From NCBI GenBank assembly GCA_023409955.1, contig JAEYQQ010000047.1, positions 1-11,866 on the forward strand: 11,866 bases of DNA. The letters are read 5' to 3'. Position numbers and translations under genes: made by a program. Origin of the DNA: Bacillota bacterium. Lineage in GTDB: Bacteria > Bacillota > Clostridia > Christensenellales > Aristaeellaceae. Below are positions 5,994 to 11,866 of the stretch, piece after piece (positions within the stretch are counted from its first letter, which is position 1; every line of letters starts with the position of its first letter). The notes under the pieces were generated by a model, which was not told the DNA's origin, ran no database searches, and worked only from the letters and a program-made list of their open reading frames with translations.

Positions 5994-8900
5994 CTATATC
6001 GCATCGGCCGGCATGACAGGCTTTTCGCCAAAGTACTCCAGCATGGTGGCGTCGGAGAGTTTGAAGTAATCCTGAACATAACCATAAAAGAGCGTTGGCT
6101 TCTTTTTCATGACGTTGCGGGACCGTTCGACACGCGTATTCCAATAGCGTTCAGCCCCTTCTGCGGTGAGGGGGGATTCCGAGTTGATCTTTTTCTCATT
6201 CAAATCAGCCCATCGTGCAAAATGCAGCGGCATTTCCGGCTTGATTTTTTCAACGATGCTATTGAAAGTGTTCAACATAGTCTCTGTTGTGTATACCTGA
6301 TAGATTTCCCCCAGGCGGCGCAGGAATTTCTCCTTCATTTCGGCATTTTCCAACAGCTTGATGATCAAAGTGTTGTTGATATCCTTATCTCCTGCACCCT
6401 TTGGATCCAGCCATGATTTGACGCTATTATAGGTGGAGTCAAACATCCCATAATCCGAATCGTAGAAGATCCAGCGCCATTTTTGTCCCTCACCCTTGAG
6501 CTTGTAGTAACGTATGTTACCTGCATCTGAATTGCCAAAGAACATCGCAAATGCCATATAGTCAAAATAGTTATCTACATCAACACGGTCTGTGATGTAT
6601 TTCAGGTCATCCGCATTCTTTCCTGGTGACAGCTTCTTAACTTTTTCGATCATGGCCTTATATTCTTTGTTGCTGCCATAATGAACTCTCCAGTTTGCCT
6701 CCAGAATGTCCATATTGTCTGCCTGTTCCATGTCTATGCCTTCATGCTGGGCCACAAAGAAGCGGTCTACCCTCTCCCGCATATTATAGTGACCCCAGTA
6801 TTGACCGTTGAGATAAACCACAACCGGGTTAACCGCCTGATGGACCACTGTGGTGTCGACCAGGTCGATAAGCATGGACTGGTAAGCATCATTCACCCTG
6901 GTCCAAACATTATCGTTGCCGCTGTTGCGCAATACAAATGATTTATACTGTGTAAACGGCCTGGATTCAAACAGCGCCGCTTCAAAGTATTTTTCACCGT
7001 AAGCTGCTTTGGCCCGTACCTTAAAGGTTTTTTGAGGCATATCCAAACTATATTGACCCTGAAGGCCAAACTCCATCCCCTGGGACAGGATTTGCGTATT
7101 ATCCAGGCCATAGTACTCTACATGCCCAGGTCGTGCCACCTTGCCTGCTGTGCGGTACAAGGGGTCCCCGCCTGTTTCAACTACCTTAAAGGGGAAAACC
7201 GACCTGTCCAGCGTACCGCCCACAGCCAGCATACCATCTGTCTCATTCCACAGTTCCTCTGGGTCACCGACCAGCGATACGATGGGCAAATAATGATATA
7301 CATTGATCAAGTAGGTCTGGGTTATGGTTTCGCTGGGCTGCAGGTCCGGTTTAAAGGCCCTGGCCCGTACCACCGTAGTTCTGGTCAACGCAAGAGGGGT
7401 TCCGTCATACACACTGCTTTGCTCTGTGGGAATGCTGCCATCTAGTGTATAGCGAACGGTTGTACCCTGGGGAATATTGATGGCTACTTGGATATTATCC
7501 TCGTACTCGCCATCCTTTTTCAGCTCAAATATACCGCCTCTAAGCGCAAAGGAAGGGGTTTCTGTAAACCCCAAAAAGCCGGTGCCGTTAACCTGGCCCA
7601 TGGTGGGGGCGTCATAATAAAAAAAGCCTTCAAGGCCGCTGGTTCTGCCATATGATATATCGGTTGGGACCAGCGGTAAATGGATTTTATCCAGCACCCG
7701 GCCGTTTGGATCTGAAAAGCATATGACTTCGCCGCCGGCCCTGGAGAGCTTAAAATTGGTGTGATGACCATCGGCCTGGTTGTTGGTACCATCCAGCTGA
7801 ATGATTTTATATTCGCCGGGGTTGATGGACGCGCCGGAGGGAAACTGCCACTTGCGGGGGCGGCCAAGGTTATCGCTTAGGCCGTAACCCTCCAGGTAGA
7901 CGGTCTGAGTGGAGGCGTTATAAAGCTCCACCCAGTCGCCGCCGTTGCTGCTGGAAGACATAATCTCTGTAATGTACACTTGGGTGGGGTTGGCCGCCAG
8001 CAGGTTTTTCTGCGCTTGGGCGGCACCGGCACTGTTGTTGGGCATGCCGGGGGTTGCAGTTTGATACACCTGCCAGTTTCCGCCCTCGTCACGGCCCAGG
8101 GATGCATCCATGGGCAGATTATCGATAGCAGCCCTGTCCATTAGTCTTCCGCGGCTGTCGGAGAGGATAATCGTTTCGCGCTCGGCGCTGATACGGAAAT
8201 TGGTATGGGATATCTGATCAGCGGAAAGCAACCTGTTCTTGCCGCTGCAAAATACGATGTAATAGCCCCGAGCCGGGATGGAGGCATCTTCAGGGAAGCG
8301 CCACTTCAGCGGATCGCTTTCCTTATCGCTAAGAGCAAGGCCCTTTAATGACACCGGCTGATCGGAGGTATTGTACAGCTCAACCCAGTCCACCAGCTCG
8401 CCATCCTCATCATACAAGCCCGTCCGGGGGTCGGCCATGACCTCGTTGATGCGGATGATTCCCTGAGACACGGCGTTGGAGTTTCGGTAGGCCAGGAAGC
8501 CTTCCTGGGTGTTTTCAAAACCGGGGCTGTATTCCTGGGTTTGAACAAAGGTGGTGCCATCAGCCGACAGAGCGTAGGACACATCGGTGTTCATGATGGG
8601 TACTTCCACCTTGTTGATGACATAGGCATTGGCATCAAACAGGTATACTGTTTCTCCAGAGGAAGACAGCTTGAATTTGGCATGGAGCGCAGATCCTGCA
8701 TCGGCTGCATTGGTGTCGGAGGCGAAAACCACAACTCGTCCATTGGCCGGAAGTGTCATTTTCGGAAACAGGAACAACACCCGGTCAGACCGATCGGACA
8801 TGCCCACACCGGACAGATCCATATCCTGGCTGGTACTGTTCCAAACCTCCACCCAATCGCTGAACTCGCCCTTGTCATCCGGCACAGCGGAACTGTTGGC

Positions 8901-9146
8901 ACTCATGACCTCGCTGATCACAAGCCCATTATATTTATCAGAAGGTGTACCCACAGGTGCTTGTCCATCGGGATTCCCTATGGAGACCATGGCATGGGCC
9001 AGAGGATCCTTGGGCAGCACCGCGACCATCAGCGCAAGGACGGCAAGCAACGCCAACAAGCCGGGAACAACAGAAGTCTTTCTTCTTTTACGGCCGCTGG
9101 AGGTCTTGCGCTTTTGGGGCCTGCGTGAAACTGGTGTTACCTGCAT
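5994..9146 (-). CDS. Membrane-anchored CotH kinase protein with lamin-tail and chitobiase-like domains
   Basis: A 1050-residue extracytoplasmic protein. A very basic N-terminus (RRPQKRK, RKRRK) precedes one hydrophobic segment (about 25-44) that acts as signal-anchor. Three lamin-tail-like beta domains follow, at about 74-184, 230-344 and 390-494, each opening with an ISEVM/INEVM/ITEIM strand and a DWVE(V/L)(W/Y)N motif. A chitobiase/hexosaminidase C-terminal-like repeat is at 545-614 (VRYTLDGSIPT). The CotH kinase region runs from about 619 to 1010, with YLNGQYWGHYNMRER (778-792), GNSDAGNIRYYK (871-882) and WRWIFYDSDYG (891-901), whose D-x-D resembles the metal-binding aspartates of CotH. 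CotH in Bacillus phosphorylates spore coat proteins; the substrate here is unknown. The ATG at 9146 is chosen over 9164 because AAAGGAG lies within the longer version, correctly spaced for 9146. Confidence 0.9.
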   Translation of the reverse strand: MQVTPVSRRPQKRKTSSGRKRRKTSVVPGLLALLAVLALMVAVLPKDPLAHAMVSIGNPDGQAPVGTPSDKYNGLVISEVMSANSSAVPDDKGEFSDWVEVWNSTSQDMDLSGVGMSDRSDRVLFLFPKMTLPANGRVVVFASDTNAADAGSALHAKFKLSSSGETVYLFDANAYVINKVEVPIMNTDVSYALSADGTTFVQTQEYSPGFENTQEGFLAYRNSNAVSQGIIRINEVMADPRTGLYDEDGELVDWVELYNTSDQPVSLKGLALSDKESDPLKWRFPEDASIPARGYYIVFCSGKNRLLSADQISHTNFRISAERETIILSDSRGRLMDRAAIDNLPMDASLGRDEGGNWQVYQTATPGMPNNSAGAAQAQKNLLAANPTQVYITEIMSSSSNGGDWVELYNASTQTVYLEGYGLSDNLGRPRKWQFPSGASINPGEYKIIQLDGTNNQADGHHTNFKLSRAGGEVICFSDPNGRVLDKIHLPLVPTDISYGRTSGLEGFFYYDAPTMGQVNGTGFLGFTETPSFALRGGIFELKKDGEYEDNIQVAINIPQGTTVRYTLDGSIPTEQSSVYDGTPLALTRTTVVRARAFKPDLQPSETITQTYLINVYHYLPIVSLVGDPEELWNETDGMLAVGGTLDRSVFPFKVVETGGDPLYRTAGKVARPGHVEYYGLDNTQILSQGMEFGLQGQYSLDMPQKTFKVRAKAAYGEKYFEAALFESRPFTQYKSFVLRNSGNDNVWTRVNDAYQSMLIDLVDTTVVHQAVNPVVVYLNGQYWGHYNMRERVDRFFVAQHEGIDMEQADNMDILEANWRVHYGSNKEYKAMIEKVKKLSPGKNADDLKYITDRVDVDNYFDYMAFAMFFGNSDAGNIRYYKLKGEGQKWRWIFYDSDYGMFDSTYNSVKSWLDPKGAGDKDINNTLIIKLLENAEMKEKFLRRLGEIYQVYTTETMLNTFNSIVEKIKPEMPLHFARWADLNEKKINSESPLTAEGAERYWNTRVERSRNVMKKKPTLFYGYVQDYFKLSDATMLEYFGEKPVMPADAI

Positions 9147-9198
9147 CAAAAACGCTCCTTTCATCAGGAAAGCAAATCATCATATCATCAAGGGGTAA

Positions 9199-9223
9199 GG
9201 CGTTTGAGGGGCGCAAAAACGCC
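9199..9223 (-). other. Hairpin in the 5' leader of the CotH gene
   Basis: Seven-base perfect arms (GGCGTTT at 9217-9223 on the minus strand and AAACGCC at 9199-9205) flank an 11-base loop. It lies between the promoter (9235-9240) and the start codon. No U-tract follows, so it is more likely a leader structure than a terminator. It could affect mRNA stability or be chance. Confidence 0.35.
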
Positions 9224-9234
9224 AATCATTTTTC

Positions 9235-9264
9235 ATTATAGCACACAAATCATCAGACGAAAAC
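9235..9264 (-). promoter_or_regulatory. Extended -10 promoter for the CotH gene
   Basis: On the minus strand there is a perfect TATAAT (9235-9240) preceded by TG one base away (TGCTATAAT), the extended -10 form. The -35 region is weak (GTTTTC or TTTTCG at 9258-9264), which is usual for extended -10 promoters. Transcription would start near 9228, giving a leader of about 80 bases that contains a hairpin. Confidence 0.65.
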
Positions 9265-9428
9265 ATGACTTCTATGTTCCCATACAATTTTTGCAAACAT
9301 CACAGCATCTTCTTCTGTATCGCTAGAGATCAAATGCAATTTGTTTAGATCATGAAAACCACTGTATAAACGCTAACGCGCTGGACGGCAGGAGAGTGTA
9401 ATGCGATTGCTGCATTTCACATCAACAA
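9265..9428. other. Intergenic stretch between the divergent CotH and DUF2975-like genes, no clear gene
   Basis: No convincing gene is seen here. A weak plus-strand promoter-like pair, TTGTTT (9341-9346) and TATAAA (9365-9370) with an 18-base spacer, precedes a 23-codon open frame (9401-9472) that has a GGAGAG element six bases before its ATG. The main promoter for the downstream operon overlaps that frame, so it may be a chance occurrence or a very short leader peptide. Confidence 0.4.
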
Positions 9429-9449
9429 AATTATTGACAAACGATAATT
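9429..9449. promoter_or_regulatory. Operator candidate 1 (overlaps the -35 box)
   Basis: A 21-base inverted repeat with half-sites AATTATTG and CGATAATT around a 5-base centre, one mismatch from perfect. It covers the -35 hexamer TTGACA of the downstream promoter. The same palindrome recurs at 9471-9491, centre to centre 42 bases away. A repressor bound here would block RNA polymerase. Confidence 0.6.
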
Positions 9450-9462
9450 CGCGGAATACAAT
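9434..9462 (+). promoter_or_regulatory. Near-consensus sigma-A promoter of the three-gene operon
   Basis: A perfect TTGACA (-35, 9434-9439) is separated by exactly 17 bases from TACAAT (-10, 9457-9462). Transcription would begin near 9469, about 40 bases before the first ATG. The promoter is bracketed by two copies of the same palindrome, suggesting a strong promoter held down by a repressor. Confidence 0.8.
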
Positions 9463-9470
9463 AGCAATGT

Positions 9471-9491
9471 AATTATTGAAAAACAATAATT
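9471..9491. promoter_or_regulatory. Operator candidate 2 (at the transcription start)
   Basis: A perfect inverted repeat: AATTATTG, five A residues, CAATAATT. It begins within a few bases of the predicted transcription start and ends shortly before the ribosome binding site (GAAGGG, 9495-9500). The half-sites match those of the copy at 9429-9449. It is too AT-rich to be a terminator and has no following U-tract. Confidence 0.6.
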
Positions 9492-9509
9492 CAAGAAGGG
9501 TGTGGAACA

Positions 9510-10511
9510 ATGAAAAAAAACTGGTGGCTTGCAGGGTTGCTGGCAGCGGCCTGTACAGCGCTGGCGCTCTTTGGTCAAAACAGCACCAACGGAACTGACA
9601 TGATCTATGCGCTGATACTGCCCTTTATATGGGCTGGGGCAGGATTGCGAGCACTTTCGCTTTCCGGGTCCCTGGGCAACGCCATGGCCCTTGTTTTGTA
9701 TGCGTCAGTCTCACTGCTGCCCTTGCTGCCGTTAATCAAAAACGTAAAGCAAAAGGGATCGCCTGCGATGCGGTGGCTGCTTGTATCAATGTGTGCATAT
9801 TTGTTTTTCCTTATGTATTTCATGGTAAACCCCACCATGATCAACCTGCTGTTCCACCCAAGATATACCAGCGCACCTGATATGCTTGATGTTTTTCAAG
9901 CAATGCTGTGCATGACCTTTTACGTTTTACTTGCTTCCTATTGGGTGCTTGCCGTTATGGCAGACAAACAGAACCTTGCCAAGCAGCTAAGCCGCCTTTT
10001 GTATGTGTTTGGGGCAGCACTGATCATCTATGTATTCTATATCAATGTTGCAGATGTAAAAAACACCCTTTCATCCCTAACCCAGGCTTCGGCCAACGAT
10101 TTAACAGGTTTTATATTGCCGAATTACGAAGCAGCATTAACTCCCACCCCAGATGGTATTGTGGCAGTCATTTCCTTTTTATGCAACAGTGCGCCTGCTT
10201 TGCTTATGCTCACAGCAATTCCACTGGCACACAGGCTGCTGATGAGCTTGGAAAGCAATTTCTTTGACGCTGCGAATCAGCAGCATGCCGCCGCGGTTGC
10301 GCTGCGGTGCCAGCTTGCAGTGTATGCAACTCTGTGCGCGATGCTTTTGCTCACTGTTTTGCAGCTGCTGCTAGGCACTCGGCTTGCCAATGTAAGTATT
10401 ATCGTGCAAATGCCGCTGTCAGTTCTCGCCCTGTCCCTTTCCATGATGCTGCTGTCCAGGTACCTCATGCGCAGCTGCGCTGTACAACAGGAAAATGAGA
10501 TGATGATTTGA
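9510..10511 (+). CDS. Multi-spanning membrane protein, DUF2975-like at its C-terminus
   Basis: A 333-residue hydrophobic protein with about eight or nine membrane segments (near 5-22, 32-48, 57-78, 87-107, 128-150, 160-180, 215-240, 265-288 and 297-318). No enzyme or transporter motif is recognised. The last ~90 residues (a cytoplasmic N-F-F-D stretch, a helix, then a PLSVLALSLSMMLLSRYL helix and the terminal ENEMMI) resemble DUF2975 proteins, which commonly precede a small YozG-type XRE regulator, exactly as here. DUF2975 proteins are usually about 160 residues, so this one carries a long N-terminal extension. It is the first gene of an operon; the regulator follows after nine bases. A role as membrane partner or sensor for the regulator is possible but unproven. 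Confidence 0.8.
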   Translation: MKKNWWLAGLLAAACTALALFGQNSTNGTDMIYALILPFIWAGAGLRALSLSGSLGNAMALVLYASVSLLPLLPLIKNVKQKGSPAMRWLLVSMCAYLFFLMYFMVNPTMINLLFHPRYTSAPDMLDVFQAMLCMTFYVLLASYWVLAVMADKQNLAKQLSRLLYVFGAALIIYVFYINVADVKNTLSSLTQASANDLTGFILPNYEAALTPTPDGIVAVISFLCNSAPALLMLTAIPLAHRLLMSLESNFFDAANQQHAAAVALRCQLAVYATLCAMLLLTVLQLLLGTRLANVSIIVQMPLSVLALSLSMMLLSRYLMRSCAVQQENEMMI

Positions 10512-10520
10512 GGGATAAGC

Positions 10521-10763
10521 ATGGCAATCATTGTAAATCTGGATGAGCAGCTGCGCCGCAGGCAGCTGACTTCCAAACAGCTTTGCGAAAAGGTAGGCAT
10601 TACCGAGGCCAACATGTCCATCCTGCGCAGTGGCAAAGCCAAGGGTGTGCGGTTTTCAACACTCAACCGCATTTGCTATTACCTGCAATGCACTGTGGGC
10701 GATATACTCCAATTTGACGGGGAGGAAGACGGCAATGAAGAAATGGATCCTGCTCCTGGTTAA
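10521..10763 (+). CDS. Small XRE/Cro-type helix-turn-helix regulator (YozG-like)
   Basis: An 80-residue DNA-binding protein made almost wholly of one Cro/CI-type helix-turn-helix (about 8-64). The recognition region is KQLCEKVGITEANMSILRSG (19-38), followed by the family hallmark KAKGVRFSTLNRIC and the end CTVGDILQF (57-65). These features match the small regulators paired with DUF2975 membrane proteins. A GAGGGATAAGC ribosome site precedes the ATG. The last 16 residues are acidic and overlap the start of the next gene by 29 bases in another frame. It probably binds the twin palindromes at 9429-9491 and regulates its own operon; this is inference from position. Confidence 0.92.
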   Translation: MAIIVNLDEQLRRRQLTSKQLCEKVGITEANMSILRSGKAKGVRFSTLNRICYYLQCTVGDILQFDGEEDGNEEMDPAPG

Positions 10764-11820
10764 CGTGCTGATGCTGATGGTCTTACTGTCCGGCTGCATG
10801 CTGGCACAGCCTGTGGCAACAGAAAGCAATGAGGACACATTCTGCGGCTTTTGGCTGATTTATGACCGGTGGGAAAATGATGACACGCATGTGTTTGATA
10901 TCAACAGCGAAACAGAGCAAATGCTGCTGGCGATTCAGCCTGAACAAGGCGCTGTCAACTTAGCCAGGCAAGCCAAATACACATCGGCAATAGGAGATGT
11001 GAAAAAACACTTCAATGTGCATAACAATGGGAATACCCGTGAAGAATCGATTGAAATTGCGGGCACCATTTACCTGTTGGACGATGATGATTTCAGACAT
11101 CAAGAGGATATGGCAAGAGAGGTATGGATTGAGGAAGACGTAACGCAATCCTTTCAGGATTGGTATACCGCTATGGCAAAGGAGTCAGGTGACAGTGATA
11201 CCCTCAAGCCCGGAGATTCAGTTCGCCTGTATATCTCCCAAGAGAATATCGATGCACACGGCGCGGAATTGATGGAAATAGCAAAGGAAGCGGGTATCCA
11301 ACTGACTCTTGCACACGAATCCCCTCGAAGGCTGCAGGCTGTAGCTGTGTACCAGCGGACTGATGGCAGCCTATATGCCGATGCAAATAGCCTAAAGCAT
11401 CTTCTTCAAGCTGACTCCAGCTACTCCAAGTTTGTAGAAACCAAGTCCAGCGACGGTAAAACCATCAAAAAAGAAAAGGTAACCATTACCATTACTGCAA
11501 AAAAGATCGACGCCCTAAGTCTGGTGCGCCTGGTGGAAATGGATGCACAAAATTATCCCCTGCGTACAACAGAGCTCACCAAAGCAGAAATCAACACTCT
11601 GGCGCAGCAGGAGATGGCATTTCACCCAGAATCAGACGCCGCCTATGTGATTGTAGAAGAAACCTATCAAAAAAAGGCCGGAGACAGCTACAAGAAACGA
11701 ACGGTGTACAACCCACCACCAGAGGGAGACTATTCTGCACAGCTGCATACCTTCCATTTCCCCTTGGACAGCGGGCTGACAGAGGCGGCTTATATGAATA
11801 TCAGCTTTGAATCAAAATAA
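10735..11820 (+). CDS. Predicted lipoprotein of unknown function
   Basis: A 361-residue exported protein. The N-terminus is a lipoprotein signal: MKK, a hydrophobic stretch, and the lipobox LLSGC with C21 as the predicted lipidated cysteine. The mature part is soluble, charged and mixed alpha/beta. It begins with a segment (about 34-55) containing GFWLIYDRWE and later has VAVYQRTDGSLYAD, both reminiscent of uncharacterised clostridial lipoproteins, but no named domain was recognised. The reading frame stays open 35 codons further upstream, but the ATG at 10735 is preferred: GGGGAGGAAG lies just before it and the signal peptide starts there. It overlaps the regulator gene by 29 bases, so translation is probably coupled. 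No terminator is seen before the window ends. Confidence 0.82.
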   Translation: MKKWILLLVNVLMLMVLLSGCMLAQPVATESNEDTFCGFWLIYDRWENDDTHVFDINSETEQMLLAIQPEQGAVNLARQAKYTSAIGDVKKHFNVHNNGNTREESIEIAGTIYLLDDDDFRHQEDMAREVWIEEDVTQSFQDWYTAMAKESGDSDTLKPGDSVRLYISQENIDAHGAELMEIAKEAGIQLTLAHESPRRLQAVAVYQRTDGSLYADANSLKHLLQADSSYSKFVETKSSDGKTIKKEKVTITITAKKIDALSLVRLVEMDAQNYPLRTTELTKAEINTLAQQEMAFHPESDAAYVIVEETYQKKAGDSYKKRTVYNPPPEGDYSAQLHTFHFPLDSGLTEAAYMNISFESK

Positions 11821-11866
11821 ATTACTCTACCCCCAGCAGAGCAAAGGAAGCCGATACGGCCTCATA

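Noticed and set aside
8541..9198. Two overlapping plus-strand frames of about 190 codons opposite the CotH gene
   Set aside because: They are shadows of the CotH coding sequence on the other strand; their translations show no domain or signal and lack a promoter.
10630..10734. Longer start for the lipoprotein gene, 35 codons upstream
   Set aside because: This part overlaps the regulator gene in another frame; the lipoprotein signal peptide and a strong ribosome site begin at 10735.

Overview
The window looks like chromosomal DNA from a Gram-positive, low-to-mid GC bacterium, most likely a gut-type member of the Clostridia. This is inferred from the strong AGGAGG-type ribosome binding sites, the sigma-A-like promoters, the compact intergenic regions and the gene families present (CotH kinase, VTC-domain polyphosphate polymerase, DUF4956, a YozG-type XRE regulator, a clostridial-style lipoprotein). 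There are no tRNA or rRNA genes, no CRISPR array and no transposase.

Layout. Left block (1-2525): the first 8 codons of a minus-strand gene leaving the window, a ZIP/GufA metal transporter (-), a VOC/glyoxalase-fold protein (-), and a divergently transcribed TIM-barrel sugar isomerase/epimerase-like protein (+). A strong bidirectional hairpin (2620-2668) separates this last gene from the convergent minus-strand block. Middle block (2724-9146, all minus strand, read right to left): a large membrane-anchored CotH-kinase protein with three lamin-tail-like domains and a chitobiase C-terminal-like domain; DUF4956 membrane protein with its own strong promoter; a 235-base gap holding a candidate three-way-junction RNA and a perfect palindrome; a VTC-domain polyphosphate polymerase; and, 20 bases downstream, xylulokinase. 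Right block (9510-11820, plus strand): a tight three-gene operon of a DUF2975-like multi-spanning membrane protein, a small XRE/Cro regulator and a lipoprotein, driven by a near-consensus promoter in which two copies of one palindrome sit 42 bases apart.

How the genes may work together. The CotH + DUF4956 + VTC set is the most interesting functional group. VTC proteins make polyphosphate from ATP in eukaryotes. DUF4956 could supply the membrane part that the bacterial VTC protein lacks, and CotH proteins are extracytoplasmic atypical kinases, so a membrane/cell-surface phosphate-polymer or surface-phosphorylation machine is a reasonable hypothesis, not a demonstrated one. Xylulokinase and the TIM-barrel protein point to pentose or related sugar use. 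The right-hand operon looks like a self-regulated envelope or signal-responsive unit of unknown purpose.

The least explained DNA is the 4976-5210 gap (structured RNA candidate) and the twin-operator promoter at 9429-9491.
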